Shown piece after piece: positions 54,344 through 63,284 of a stretch of 64,000 bases of DNA; the first letter of the stretch is position 1, and each line of letters starts with the position of its first letter. A model generated the notes under the pieces. It made no database searches and was not told the DNA's origin. It worked only from the letters and a program-made list of their open reading frames with translations. The position numbers and the translations under genes were made by a program. The stretch is from Bacillus xiapuensis (GTDB taxonomy: Bacteria; Bacillota; Bacilli; Bacillales; Domibacillaceae). Where the stretch lies: the NCBI RefSeq assembly GCF_002797355.1, contig NZ_KZ454940.1, positions 434,001-498,000 on the forward strand, written 5' to 3'.

Positions 54344-54532
54344 ATGCCATATGTAACAGTGAAAATGCTTGAGGGCCGCACAGAAGAACAGAAGAAAGCC
54401 CTTGCGGAAAAAGTGACTGCCGCAGTTAGCGAAACAACAGGCGCACCTGTTGAAAACGTCGTTGTTTTTATCGAGGAAATGTCCAAAAATCATTATGCGG
54501 TTGCTGGGAAACGTTTAAGCGATAAAGAATAA
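54344..54532 (+). CDS. ywhB: 4-oxalocrotonate tautomerase family protein
   Basis: 62 residues; after Met removal the catalytic Pro1 is exposed (PYVTVKMLEGRTEEQK), with Arg in GRT and the C-terminal VFIEEMSKNHYAVAG. Hexameric tautomerase; the physiological substrate is unknown. Confidence 0.95.
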   Translation: MPYVTVKMLEGRTEEQKKALAEKVTAAVSETTGAPVENVVVFIEEMSKNHYAVAGKRLSDKE

Positions 54533-54540
54533 TCCGAACC

Positions 54541-54568
54541 AAAAAACTCGCCGGCGGGCGAGTTTTTT
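54541..54568. terminator. bidirectional terminator between ywhB and ywgA
   Basis: AAAAAACTCGCC-ggc-GGGCGAGTTTTTT: strong stem with T-runs on both strands between convergent genes. Confidence 0.92.
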
Positions 54569-55067
54569 ACTGCAGTGTTCTCAGCTGTTCAATATATTGA
54601 TAAGCTTTGTCAATTTCCTCTTCTGTGTAGCCTTGCTTTCTCTTTAGCGTATAGATCTTCTCAGCTACTTCTTCTCTTGAAAGCTCATCGAAATAAAGAA
54701 CCGTCGACACCAATTCCAGAAAGCGGGCGCTTTGGCTGTTCATCTCCGTCACAATTTCTTTCAAGCGAGGCATGTCCACTTCAGAATGCCGCAAAAAGGC
54801 CTCACCCTCTTCTGTAACCGTATAGCGGTACTGATAATAGCCGCCCTTCTTCTCCCGCACTTCATGAACGAATCCCATGTTGCAAAGTTCCTCCACCCGC
54901 AAAGTTAACTCCTCAGAATAAGGGCCATAGAAATGAAACTCAAATTTCTCTTGGAACGGAAATGAAATCTTCTTGGCAATATAGATCATTTTTTGCAGCT
55001 TCTTTCTGCCCACCACTTCTCCGCAGGCGGCAAACGCCCCCATCAATTTCGCGTGCTCTTTTAACAA
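54567..55067 (-). CDS. ywgA: YwgA family protein
   Basis: 166 residues. N-terminal winged-helix-like region (LQKMIYIAKKISFPFQEKFE, FYGPYSEELTLRVEELC), then a helical tail. Function unknown; the FYGPYS pattern is seen in related Panacea/SocA-like domains. The start is TTG behind GGGAG. Operon with ywfO (33-base gap). Confidence 0.88.
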   Translation of the reverse strand: MLKEHAKLMGAFAACGEVVGRKKLQKMIYIAKKISFPFQEKFEFHFYGPYSEELTLRVEELCNMGFVHEVREKKGGYYQYRYTVTEEGEAFLRHSEVDMPRLKEIVTEMNSQSARFLELVSTVLYFDELSREEVAEKIYTLKRKQGYTEEEIDKAYQYIEQLRTLQ

Positions 55068-55100
55068 AACAACTCAACTCCCACTTTATCATTCCCAGCA

Positions 55101-56405
55101 TTATATTTCTAATATTGAGCGAATTTGTCGCTTAATATTGCGTTTGGATGACTCATCATACAGCGTGTCGGCGGGAAAATATAATTTATGGTCCGTACGT
55201 CTTTTCCCAGAAATAGCGTCCACAATATCCGATTCGCGTGAAATCTCTCGAAGCTCATTGTTTTTCATTAATAAATAAATCGGCAGCCGCTCTTCTTCTT
55301 CCCCCGGACGGTAAAAATCATACGGCAAATCAGAGGAAGAATCGTAAACTAAATAGTATTCCGGATCGATCCCTGCTTTTTTGAACAGCCCCTCCAGCTC
55401 GCTGTGCTTACGGTATTCTTTGGCCGGATCAAATTCGATATATTTAAACAAATCCCGATTCACAAAGCGGCGGCATAAATCCCGCAATATAGGATCGTCC
55501 TCTTCCTGCCATACTTGAAAATAGTAAAGCATGATTGCTTCATCAAGCTTTAGATAATCTTCCAGTGTATATTCTCCTTGAAAAATAGAATAAAAGTGAA
55601 GCGGCTTATATTTGAAGGCATATTCTTGGCTCGCCAAAGCCTTCGCACGGTGCAGGATCTTCGTCAGCAGCACTTCAGCACTCCGCGTCACTGGGTGAAA
55701 ATATACTTGCCAATACATCTGATAGCGGCTCATGATATAATCTTCCACCGCATGCATCCCGCTTCGTTTAAACACAACTTGATCTTCGCGCGGGCGCATA
55801 ACGCGGAGAATCCTCTCCATGTCAAAATGACCGTAGCTGACGCCTGTGAAATAAGCATCACGCTGTAAATAATCCATTCGGTCAGCGTCAATCTGACTGG
55901 ATATCAAGCTGATGACCAGCTTATTTTCATGCGTTTTGCCAATCACCTCCGCTACTTGCTTAGGAAAATCCGGATCGACCTTCCGCAGTACCGCATTCAC
56001 TTCCGTATCTCCCAAAATGATCCTTTTTGTAAATTCTTCATGATCTAATTGAAACACTTTTTCAAAAGAATGGGAAAACGGCCCATGTCCAACATCATGA
56101 AGCAAAGCAGCGCATAAGGAAAGCAGCCGGTCCTCAACATTCCATTCCGAACGCCCGGCAAATACATCATCGACAATCCTTCGAACAATTTCATACACGC
56201 CGAGCGAATGATTAAAACGGCTGTGCTCCGCTCCGTGAAATGTCAAAAAGGTCGTGCCCAATTGACGTATCCGGCGCAAGCGCTGAAATTCCTTCGTCCC
56301 AATCAAGTCCCAAATAACCAGATCGCGGACATGGACATATCGATGAACAGGGTCTTTAAACACTTTTTCTTCTTGCAACCTTCTATTTGAATATTCCATT
56401 GCCAT
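55101..56405 (-). CDS. ywfO: HD-domain phosphohydrolase YwfO
   Basis: 434 residues. Metal-binding HD motif AALLHDVGHGPFSHSFE with the upstream RFNHSLGVYEIVRR and the DQIDADRMDYLQRDA block. Related to dNTP triphosphohydrolases; the orthologous family includes enzymes acting on dNTPs. ATG preceded by GGGGG. Confidence 0.93.
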   Translation of the reverse strand: MAMEYSNRRLQEEKVFKDPVHRYVHVRDLVIWDLIGTKEFQRLRRIRQLGTTFLTFHGAEHSRFNHSLGVYEIVRRIVDDVFAGRSEWNVEDRLLSLCAALLHDVGHGPFSHSFEKVFQLDHEEFTKRIILGDTEVNAVLRKVDPDFPKQVAEVIGKTHENKLVISLISSQIDADRMDYLQRDAYFTGVSYGHFDMERILRVMRPREDQVVFKRSGMHAVEDYIMSRYQMYWQVYFHPVTRSAEVLLTKILHRAKALASQEYAFKYKPLHFYSIFQGEYTLEDYLKLDEAIMLYYFQVWQEEDDPILRDLCRRFVNRDLFKYIEFDPAKEYRKHSELEGLFKKAGIDPEYYLVYDSSSDLPYDFYRPGEEEERLPIYLLMKNNELREISRESDIVDAISGKRRTDHKLYFPADTLYDESSKRNIKRQIRSILEI

Positions 56406-56507
56406 TCAGTACCCCCATTCATGCTTCGTTATGCTTTTATTATAGCGAAAACTGGGCGAATTGACGGAATAAATCGCGACAATCTCCAGCGCCCGCCTCC
56501 TTTTCAT

Positions 56508-56594
56508 GAAATGCACCTTCAAGCCGCGGTCATCCCCCAAGAATAAAGGCTGACAGCGAAGCGGGAGTCTCACGGCAGCTTGCACGCGGGATAA
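56508..56594 (-). repeat. dispersed intergenic repeat, copy 5 (inverted, partial)
   Basis: On the minus strand: TATCCCGCGTGCAAGCTGCC, GAGACTCCCGCTTC, GTCAGCCTTTATTCTT, GGGGATGACCGCGGCTTGAAGG. It matches both ends and the central block of the plus-oriented copies, but the middle is deleted. Lies in the 355-base gap between ywfO and the DUF1450 gene, which holds no convincing gene. Confidence 0.55.
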
Positions 56595-56760
56595 AAAAGC
56601 GGGCATTCCCAATTTTCCTGAGATAAAGAGAAGAATCAATCGGGCTTTTGCATATAGTGAGAATAAGAGAACCATTCCTTGCTCAACGGAATGATTCTTT
56701 TCTGGAGGGTCACAAATAAAAAATCACCTCATCCAAAGCGAACGGTTAGGTGATTTCCAT

Positions 56761-56985
56761 TTATTTTTTTAACTTTTTCTTTATTTTTTCAATCAGCTCT
56801 TCCTCTGTCAGCGCAGCCACCGGCCGATTATTGACAAAAGCAAATGTTTTTTTGCGTCCAGGTCCGCAATAAGACTGGCAGGCGATCTCCACGCTGGCAT
56901 CTGGATCAAGCTCCTTCAGCTTTGGCAGCAGAGTTTTCAAGTTAACAGCCTGGCAATCATCGCAAACCCGAAATTCGTTTGCCAT
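56761..56985 (-). CDS. DUF1450 family small cysteine protein
   Basis: 74 residues with CDDC near the N terminus and CQSYCGPG in the middle, suggesting bound metal or a disulfide. C-terminal lysine-rich helix. Family of unknown function, common in bacilli (YuzB type). ATG preceded by AGAAGGG. Confidence 0.88.
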   Translation of the reverse strand: MANEFRVCDDCQAVNLKTLLPKLKELDPDASVEIACQSYCGPGRKKTFAFVNNRPVAALTEEELIEKIKKKLKK

Positions 56986-57199
56986 TTATATACAAATCCC
57001 TTCTGTTTTAACTTCAAACTAAACGGTATTTTACCTCTAATGCGCCGGGTTTGCAAGCATCTTAACTGACAAAACCAAGCGATGATGACGGCTAAAACAG
57101 TAAACTAGCAGAATAAAATTATTTTTTAATATTGGTATAAATTTAATGAAAATTGCTCATCCTGTCAGTAATACCATTTTTAAAGAGGAGATGATATCA

Positions 57200-57904
57200 G
57201 TGAAAAATAGACAAGATGCTTGGTCAGAGGAAGATGATCTTTTTCTGGCTGAAACCGTGCTGCGCCATGTCCGCGAAGGAAGCACGCAGCTGAATGCTTT
57301 TGAGGAAGTGGGCGATAAATTAAACCGGACTTCTGCCGCTTGCGGCTTTCGCTGGAATGCGGTCGTCCGCCATCAATATGAAAAGGCGCTCGCGCTCGCA
57401 AAAAAACAACGGAAGCAGCGAAACCGGCTGCTGGGCAAAGAACATGGCGGCAAGAAAAAGTTGCTGTACCAGCCGCCGACTCCTTCCATTGAAGAAGTCG
57501 AGGCGATGTCGCTGCCGCTGGGCAACGATGTGGAAATCGCTTTAGAGGAAGTGCCAGCTACTATTCCACTAAACCCAGAGGCCAACAGCACAAGCGGAAT
57601 GACAATGGAAAAGGTCATCGCCTATCTGCAAACTCTAACAGGCGCCTCCTACCAAACAGACCGCTTAAAACAAGAGAATGCAAGATTAAAGCGCGAACTG
57701 GAAGAAGCCTCTAAAGAAAAAGAAAAACTGGAAGAAAAAATCAAACAACTCGAACAAAATTCAGAAACCATGCAAGAAGACTATGAAACACTAATGAAAA
57801 TTATGAACCGAGCCAGAAAACTCATCCTATTCGATGAAGAAGAACAAAACTCCACCGCCTTCAAAATGGACCGAAACGGCAACCTAGAAAAAATGGCAGA
57901 ATAA
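57200..57904 (+). CDS. rsfA: prespore-specific transcriptional regulator RsfA
   Basis: Modulates part of the sigma-F regulon in the forespore. The GTG at 57200 ([18 protein letters not shown], 234 residues) follows GAGGAGATG; an upstream in-frame ATG has no site. N-terminal Myb/SANT-like DNA-binding domain ([30 protein letters not shown]), a proline/glutamate linker and a C-terminal coiled coil (about 155-210). Position next to ywfO/lipL matches B. subtilis. Its transcript would run into the tandem repeats that follow. Confidence 0.92.
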   Translation: MKNRQDAWSEEDDLFLAETVLRHVREGSTQLNAFEEVGDKLNRTSAACGFRWNAVVRHQYEKALALAKKQRKQRNRLLGKEHGGKKKLLYQPPTPSIEEVEAMSLPLGNDVEIALEEVPATIPLNPEANSTSGMTMEKVIAYLQTLTGASYQTDRLKQENARLKRELEEASKEKEKLEEKIKQLEQNSETMQEDYETLMKIMNRARKLILFDEEEQNSTAFKMDRNGNLEKMAE

Positions 57905-57907
57905 ACC

Positions 57908-58387
57908 GAAATGCGGAAGGCGCTCGCCCAGCGGCGACCAGCACAAGATCAGCTGACTGCAAGGTTGTTCTTGAACCTTGAAGACAGATGAGCTTGTGAC
58001 CTCGAGCCGCTAGCGCCTGCAGCTGGATCACGAAATGCGGAAGGGCCTCGTCCTGCCCCGACCGGCACAAGACAGAACGCATAGAAAGGTGTTCTTTACC
58101 TTTCTCGGCGGGCTGGCTTGTGACCCGAGGGGCTAGGCCCTGCAGCTGAACAAAAGAAATGCGGAGCCGACTGCCCTGGGGCGACAAGCAGATGAACGGC
58201 AGACAAAATGGCGTTCTTTTGCCATGCAGTCTGACGGGCATCTGACCTCGAGCCCCAAGGAGGCGAAGCTGGACAACAACGAAATGCGGAAGGCGCTCGC
58301 CCAGCGGCGACCAGCATAAGACAGAACGCCGAAGTGGCGCTCTTTGCCACACAGGCGCGACGGCTTGTGACCGAGATTCTGGCCACC
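57908..58387. repeat. four tandem copies of a ~124-bp structured repeat
   Basis: Units begin with GAAATGCGG at 57908, 58032, 58156 and 58281 (period 124-125). Each can fold as a long hairpin. Pairs are: outer GGCGCT/AGCGCC (unit 1) or GGGCCT/AGGCCC (unit 2); middle AGCGGC/GCCGCT, GCCCC/GGGGC, GGGGC/GCCCC (units 1-3); inner CACAAG/CTTGTG (units 1, 2) or CAGATG/CATCTG (unit 3). The tip stem differs in every unit (AAGGTT, AAAGGT, ATGGC, GTGGC with complements) around a conserved GTTCTTT-like loop. The 3-prime arm of unit 4 is decayed. Fills the 531-base gap between rsfA and lipL; no gene there. Confidence 0.9.
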
Positions 58388-58403
58388 ATCCTATTGCCAA
58401 GTC

Positions 58404-58427
58404 AGGCTGCCGAAAATTCGGCAGCCT
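58404..58427. terminator. hairpin downstream of lipL
   Basis: AGGCTGCCGAA-AA-TTCGGCAGCCT: perfect 11-bp stem, just beyond the lipL stop on the minus strand and at the end of the repeat array on the plus strand. No clear T-run on either side. Confidence 0.6.
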
Positions 58428-58435
58428 GTTGAATA

Positions 58436-59281
58436 TTATGAATGCATGGACAGTGCTTTACAATTTCGTTCCTTGATCCGCTGCAGATATCCTTGGTACA
58501 GCTCCAATTCTTCCGCTTGCAGCGAGCTGGCAAACAAGCGTCCGCTGCATGCCTTCAAGGCGGTCAGAAAACGAAGCATGACGTCTTGAATCGTGAACTC
58601 CTGACCTAGCAACTCGGATAAAGAAGCCATTACTTCCGGCTGGATGCTCGGGTAATCCCACTTCGTTATCTCCGATTTTTTACCTGCTTGGTAAAAACGG
58701 CGGATTAATTCGGCGCGGCCGCTTCCGCTTCCGCTGACACACAAATAAATTTGCACGGCCACCCCGCGGCGAATGCGGCGCTGGGAAATCCCGGCGAACT
58801 TTTTGCCGCCAATGCTTAAATCATAGCTTCCCGGGCAATAAGATCCCACTACTTCAAAGGCTTGGATCTGATCGGCCCACTCTGCAAACATCCGTTTAAT
58901 CAATGTGAGCATCGCTTCATAACCGCGGTCAATATCGATGCCTTTTTCCGTATCAGGAAAAATCAGCGATAAATTAAGCACCCCTTCATCCAGCACAACA
59001 GCCAATCCTCCGGAGTTGCGGACAATCACTCGATATCCCGCTTCTTTAAGCACTTGTATGCCCTCATTTATATACGGAAGCTTAGTGTCTTGAATTCCCA
59101 GTACAACCGTTTCATGATGAACCCACGCTCTGGCGGTGGCAGGACTGCAGCCTGCGCCGACAGACGTGCACAGCGTATCATCATAAGCAAATGATTGCAG
59201 GGCATCAAACATGGGCCCCAAGCTTGACTGGTCAATTAACCGCCATTCCTCTTGCTGCAGCAATTCTTCATTCTTTCGCAT
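58436..59281 (-). CDS. lipL: octanoyl-[GcvH]:protein N-octanoyltransferase LipL
   Basis: Moves octanoyl from GcvH to E2 subunits in bacilli lipoate synthesis. 281 residues, biotin/lipoate ligase fold. Nucleophile Cys149 in [10 protein letters not shown], the conserved lysine in [13 protein letters not shown], and [14 protein letters not shown]. subtilis ywfL is the orthologue in this place. Confidence 0.94.
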   Translation of the reverse strand: MRKNEELLQQEEWRLIDQSSLGPMFDALQSFAYDDTLCTSVGAGCSPATARAWVHHETVVLGIQDTKLPYINEGIQVLKEAGYRVIVRNSGGLAVVLDEGVLNLSLIFPDTEKGIDIDRGYEAMLTLIKRMFAEWADQIQAFEVVGSYCPGSYDLSIGGKKFAGISQRRIRRGVAVQIYLCVSGSGSGRAELIRRFYQAGKKSEITKWDYPSIQPEVMASLSELLGQEFTIQDVMLRFLTALKACSGRLFASSLQAEELELYQGYLQRIKERNCKALSMHS

Positions 59282-59408
59282 CTCTTGTTTCCCCTTCTTG
59301 CTGTAAGAAGCTGTCTCTCAAATTTGACCGGGGAACAGCCGCTGACCGTTCCTTTAAAAAAAATGCTTCCTGTCTGGTCTTTTTCCCTATTATACCGGAT
59401 TTCAACAT

Positions 59409-60383
59409 TTAACTCAGTGACTGCGCCGCTGTAATAAGGGCGAGCTTGTAGACATCCTCTTCATTGCATCCGCGGGACAAGTCATTGACAGGCGCATTCA
59501 AGCCTTGCAGGATCGGACCGACCGCTTCAAAGTTACCCAGCCGCTGCGCCATTTTATAGCCGATATTCCCCGCTTCCAAGCTTGGAAAGATAAAGACAGT
59601 GGCATCCCCTTGAATTTCTGAATCAGGAGCTTTTTTCTTAGCAACGGACGGGACAAAGGCCGCATCAAATTGCAGCTCTCCGTCAATTGCTAAGATCGGC
59701 GCCTGCTTTTTGGCCAGGCGCACAGCCTCCGCTACCTTTTCCGTTTCCGGAGATTGCGCCGAGCCCTTTGTTGAAAAGCTGAGCATGGCGATTCGTACCG
59801 GAATATTAAACATTTCTGCCGTTCTGGCACTTTCAATCGCCATTTCGGCCAGATCGCTGCTGCTTGGAGAAATATTAATCGCACAATCGGCAAACACGTA
59901 TTTTTCCTCGCCGCGGACCATGATAAAGACGCCCGAAGTTTTCTTCACACCCGGCTTGGTTTTAATAATTTGCAGCGCGGGGCGAACAGTGTCTGCGGTG
60001 GAGTGGGCTGCTCCGCTGACAAGCCCCTGAGCCGTTCCGTTATAAACGAGCATTGTGCCAAAATAATTTTCATCCAGCAGGATTTCGCGCGCTTGCTCCT
60101 CCGTCACTTTTCCTTTTCGGCGCTCCACAAAAGCTTGAACCAGTTCTTCCTTTCGGGAATAGTTCTTCGGATCGGCAATCTCCATTCCCTTCAGAGAAAC
60201 AGACAATTCCGCTGCCCTTACTTTCACTTCCTGTTCATGGCCGATCAGAATCGGAGTCAGCAATTTCTCAGCCGCTAACCGTTCTGCCGCCTTTAAAATT
60301 CGCTCATCTTGACCCTCCGGAAATACAATTCTGATTTCCTGTCCGATCACCTTATCTTTTAAACCAGAAAATAAATCGCTCAT
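59409..60383 (-). CDS. pta: phosphate acetyltransferase
   Basis: Acetyl-CoA plus phosphate to acetyl phosphate (acetate overflow with AckA). 324 residues from the ATG at 60383, with AAAGGAGG upstream. Family blocks: RIVFPEGQDERILKAAERL, SGAAHSTADTVRPALQIIK, MLSFSTKGSAQSPE and GPILQGLNAPVNDLSRG. Short form without the regulatory N-terminal domain. Confidence 0.98.
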   Translation of the reverse strand: MSDLFSGLKDKVIGQEIRIVFPEGQDERILKAAERLAAEKLLTPILIGHEQEVKVRAAELSVSLKGMEIADPKNYSRKEELVQAFVERRKGKVTEEQAREILLDENYFGTMLVYNGTAQGLVSGAAHSTADTVRPALQIIKTKPGVKKTSGVFIMVRGEEKYVFADCAINISPSSSDLAEMAIESARTAEMFNIPVRIAMLSFSTKGSAQSPETEKVAEAVRLAKKQAPILAIDGELQFDAAFVPSVAKKKAPDSEIQGDATVFIFPSLEAGNIGYKMAQRLGNFEAVGPILQGLNAPVNDLSRGCNEEDVYKLALITAAQSLS

Positions 60384-60557
60384 CACATGTCCTCCTTTGC
60401 CTCTTTAATTTCAGCATACCTTTCTGCGGAAAGAATTCAAGAAAAATGTAAAATTTCCTTCTTCATTATAACGCATGATTGAAAGCGTCTCCTTCGGTTT
60501 GCCAAGGAAACTATGTTATATTTGTAAGTGAAAATACAATACATAGGAGTGAATACA

Positions 60558-61304
60558 ATGAGCGAAGCAGCAAAAACACTTGAAGGCTGGTATTGTCTGC
60601 ATGATTTTCGCCTCATCGACTGGACCACTTGGAAGATGCTCTCCAGCGATGAGCGCCAAGCCGCGATTCATGAATACCAACAATTTTTAAACAAGCTGAA
60701 TCAAGTGCATGAAGCCAAGGAAGGCAGCCATGCATTTTACAGCGTGACCGGTCAAAAAGCGGACTTCATGCTCATGATCCTTCGCCCAACGATGGAAGAG
60801 CTCAATGCTGTCGAGACGGAATTTAACAAGTTAAAAATAGCTGATTATACGATTCCAAGCTATTCCTACGTTTCGGTTGTTGAATTGAGCAATTACTTAT
60901 CTTCTGATGAGGACCCGTACCAAAATCCGCAAATTCGTGCCCGCTTGTATCCTGAGCTTCCCCGAGCAAATTATATTTGCTTCTATCCAATGGATAAGCG
61001 CCGCCAAGGTGAAGACAACTGGTACATGCTCCCAATGAAAGAGCGCGGCGCGTTAATGCGCAGCCACGGAATGATTGGCCGCAAATACGCCGGCCTCGTA
61101 AAGCAAGTCATCACCGGTTCTGTCGGATTTGACGATTACGAATGGGGCGTGACTTTATTCGCTGATGACGTCCTTCAATTTAAAAAGCTAGTATACGAAA
61201 TGCGCTTTGATGAGGTCAGCGCCCGCTATGGCGAATTCGGTTCCTTCTTCGTCGGCCACCTGCTCGATGGCGATAAGTTCGAACAGATGCTGCAGGTCAA
61301 CTAA
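60558..61304 (+). CDS. hemQ: coproheme decarboxylase HemQ
   Basis: Last step of the coproporphyrin-dependent haem pathway of Firmicutes. The ATG at 60558 ([15 protein letters not shown], 248 residues) follows ATAGGAG. Chlorite-dismutase fold; catalytic Tyr143 in CFYPMDKRR and proximal His170 in [11 protein letters not shown]. Divergent from pta. Confidence 0.97.
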   Translation: MSEAAKTLEGWYCLHDFRLIDWTTWKMLSSDERQAAIHEYQQFLNKLNQVHEAKEGSHAFYSVTGQKADFMLMILRPTMEELNAVETEFNKLKIADYTIPSYSYVSVVELSNYLSSDEDPYQNPQIRARLYPELPRANYICFYPMDKRRQGEDNWYMLPMKERGALMRSHGMIGRKYAGLVKQVITGSVGFDDYEWGVTLFADDVLQFKKLVYEMRFDEVSARYGEFGSFFVGHLLDGDKFEQMLQVN

Positions 61305-61319
61305 TACTTTGAACTTCCA

Positions 61320-61352
61320 GGCTGATCCCTGTTTATGGGGTCAGTCTTTTTT
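61320..61352 (+). terminator. terminator after hemQ
   Basis: CTGATCCC (61322-61329) pairs with GGGGTCAG (61337-61344), then TCTTTTTT. Confidence 0.88.
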
Positions 61353-61432
61353 CATGGCTTCAAATCACGCAGTCTGAAAGCCATTTCCTGACTCCCTGTT
61401 TCGGTCTTTTTTCATTGATGTCTGCGATCATT

Positions 61433-61625
61433 TCATCCCTCCTGTAAGATGCCGCAAGACTTCCCCTTTAAGAAAGGATCCGAGAACCAGCGTTCTATGC
61501 GAAGATTCTCCGGCACGCCGCTGGTGACAAAGGCACTGCAGCAGGGCATTGCGATAGCAGCCTTGGTTCTTCTTTTCATCAGCAAGAAGGAAAAGATCCC
61601 TGCCGTTTGAAGATTCACTTTATTT
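61433..61625 (+). repeat. dispersed intergenic repeat, copy 6
   Basis: CCTGTAAGATGCCGCAAGAC, CCCCTTTAAGAAAGG, CGCTGGTGACAAAGGC, CTGCAGCAGGGC, AGCAGCCTTGGTTCTTCTT, ATCAGCAAGAAGG and GTTTGAAGATTCACTTTATT. Full-length copy in the 392-base gap between hemQ and cwlJ; nothing else is recognised there apart from the hemQ terminator. Confidence 0.65.
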
Positions 61626-61696
61626 TGCATGCATGAAATGCCAGGTTGAACAATACATATTAATTGAAAAGCGGTTAGATAAAGCGAGGTGGGAAT

Positions 61697-62119
61697 TTGG
61701 GAGTTGTTCCTTACAATGAAGAGGATGTGAAGCTATTAGCCCGGTTAATGAGAGCAGAAGCGGAAGGCGAAGGTCCTTTGGGGATGCTGATGGTCGGCAA
61801 TGTCGGCGTCAACCGCACGCGCGCCGATTGCCTTGATTTTAAAGATATCCGCACAATCCGTGCCATGGTATTTCAACGGCCTGGAGGATTTGAAGCCACC
61901 ATAAAGGGATACTTCTACCAGCGCGCCAGACAAAAAGATATCAACCTTGCGCGTAAAACCATTAAGGGCGGCCGCTATCATCCAGCCTCGTATTCGTTAT
62001 GGTTCTTCAAGCCTACGGGGAGCTGCCCGGCACAATGGTTCAGTCAAAACAACACCGGCCGATTCAAGTCGCATTGTTTCTTTGCCCCAACGTATTCAGC
62101 CTGTCCAAGTGTCTATTAA
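61697..62119 (+). CDS. cwlJ: spore cortex-lytic hydrolase CwlJ
   Basis: Coat-located hydrolase that opens the cortex during germination, triggered by Ca-dipicolinate. 140 residues, Hydrolase_2 fold without signal peptide. Catalytic glutamate in ARLMRAEAEGEGPLG, then VGNVGVNR, VFQRPGGFEA and C-terminal NNTGRFKSHCFF. The start is TTG with GAGGTGG just upstream. Lies 20 bases before gerQ. Confidence 0.93.
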   Translation: MGVVPYNEEDVKLLARLMRAEAEGEGPLGMLMVGNVGVNRTRADCLDFKDIRTIRAMVFQRPGGFEATIKGYFYQRARQKDINLARKTIKGGRYHPASYSLWFFKPTGSCPAQWFSQNNTGRFKSHCFFAPTYSACPSVY

Positions 62120-62139
62120 TAAACTAAAGGAGGATTTTC

Positions 62140-62568
62140 ATGAAGCAACCATCTGCTACACCATATATGTATAGCATGCCGGCTACTTATCAGCAAAATC
62201 CAATGTATATGTACCCATCTGGAACTACCCTTCCTGCTGCAGGAGGAACTCCTGCACCTGCTGCCGGACAAACCGTGCCAGGCATGCTGCCGACAGAAGA
62301 GTCTTATATTGAAAATATATTGAGACTAAACCGCGGAAAAGTCGCCACCGTCTATATGACGTTCGAAAATAACCGCGAGTGGAACGCTAAGATCTTCAAA
62401 GGAGTGATTGAAGCCGCCGGCCGCGATCACTTAGTACTGAGCGATCCGCAAACAGGCCGCCGCTACTTGCTGCCGATGGTTTACTTAGATTACATTACGT
62501 TTGACGAAGAAATTGAATATCAATACCCATTCGGCGGCGGGCAAATGGCTACTTACCCGCCGCGATGA
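62140..62568 (+). CDS. gerQ: spore coat protein GerQ
   Basis: Needed to place CwlJ in the coat and cross-linked by transglutaminase. 142 residues: N-terminal half rich in Pro/Tyr/Met/Gln (MKQPSATPYMYSMPATYQQN), C-terminal domain with ESYIENILRLNRGKVATVYM and GRDHLVLSDPQTGRRYLLPM. Co-transcribed with cwlJ; a strong AAAGGAGG precedes the ATG. In B. subtilis the name is ywdL. Confidence 0.96.
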   Translation: MKQPSATPYMYSMPATYQQNPMYMYPSGTTLPAAGGTPAPAAGQTVPGMLPTEESYIENILRLNRGKVATVYMTFENNREWNAKIFKGVIEAAGRDHLVLSDPQTGRRYLLPMVYLDYITFDEEIEYQYPFGGGQMATYPPR

Positions 62569-62584
62569 AGCCCGACCAATCAGC

Positions 62585-62621
62585 AAAAGAGGCGCATCCC
62601 TTCGGATCGCCTCTTTTTTTT
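62585..62621. terminator. bidirectional terminator between gerQ and ywdK
   Basis: AAAAGAGGCG-atcc...ggat-CGCCTCTTTTTTTT; strong stem with T-run on the plus strand and A/T-run on the other, between convergent genes. Confidence 0.92.
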
Positions 62622-62622
62622 G

Positions 62623-62994
62623 TCATGACAGTTTCAGCACAGCAAGAACAAGCAGCACCCAACCGGCTAAAAAAGCCACGCCGCCGAGTGGAGTAATTGC
62701 GCCAAGAACGCTGATTTGTGTCAATGTCAAGATATACAAGCTGCCGGAGAATAAAATAATCCCAATCAGCATCAGCCAGCCGGACCACGTAAGAAAGGCG
62801 CTGGCGGGAATTTGCCCCATAAGCAGCCCCACAATCATAAGACCGGCGGCATGAAACATTTGGTACTGCACGCCTGTTTTCCAAATATCCAGATATTTAG
62901 GCGCGACCTTTCCCTCCAGTCCATGAGCGCCAAATGCTCCTAACGCAACTGATAAAAAGGCGTTGATTGCGCCAATAATGATAAATGTTTTCAT
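62623..62994 (-). CDS. ywdK: DUF423 family membrane protein
   Basis: 123 residues, four transmembrane helices. Family signature GAFGAHGLEGKV near the N terminus and YQMFHAAGLM after it. Function unknown. Eleven bases after ywdI; same unit. Confidence 0.95.
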   Translation of the reverse strand: MKTFIIIGAINAFLSVALGAFGAHGLEGKVAPKYLDIWKTGVQYQMFHAAGLMIVGLLMGQIPASAFLTWSGWLMLIGIILFSGSLYILTLTQISVLGAITPLGGVAFLAGWVLLVLAVLKLS

Positions 62995-63005
62995 TTTATC
63001 CCTCC

Positions 63006-63269
63006 TTAAAAATCAAAGATCGACTCCCCATTTGCTCCGTCATCTGTTGTCAGCTTCTTACCTCCCTGATGGATGGTTGGCTGCTGGACTTGACTGCCGG
63101 GAACGGGAGCAGCGGCGCCTCTTCCCTCTTCGGACGCTTCAAGCATCACTTCACACAGCGCTTTCATCGTATGTATATGCCGTTTGATGGCATCGCTTGT
63201 TTCAGCCTGCCGCGCCTGTCGAATTTCCTTTTCAATTCTATCCAGCACAGATTGATGCGAAATATCCAT
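63006..63269 (-). CDS. ywdI: YwdI family protein (DUF5327)
   Basis: 87 residues from the ATG at 63269 (MDISHQSVLDRIEKE) behind GGGAGGTG. N-terminal helices (QARQAETSDAIKRHIHTMKALCEVML), then a polar linker and C-terminal GESIFDF. No known function; conserved beside ywdK. Confidence 0.85.
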   Translation of the reverse strand: MDISHQSVLDRIEKEIRQARQAETSDAIKRHIHTMKALCEVMLEASEEGRGAAAPVPGSQVQQPTIHQGGKKLTTDDGANGESIFDF

Positions 63270-63284
63270 TTCTTGCACCTCCCA

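Noticed and set aside
56406-56675. 89-codon minus-strand frame between ywfO and the DUF1450 gene
   Set aside because: It overlaps the inverted copy of the dispersed repeat, lacks a ribosome site and abuts ywfO; better explained as repeat DNA.
57908-58387. CRISPR-like array
   Set aside because: The repeating unit is the whole 124 bp with no short repeat/unique spacer alternation, the units themselves vary, and no cas genes are present.
57861-58400. Open frames of about 97-179 codons across the tandem repeats
   Set aside because: They arise because a ~124-bp repeat keeps frames open; the translations are Arg/Ser/Leu-rich repeats of each other with no ribosome site.
61433-61630. 65-codon minus-strand frame over repeat copy 6
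   Set aside because: Coincides exactly with the dispersed repeat and has no start signal.
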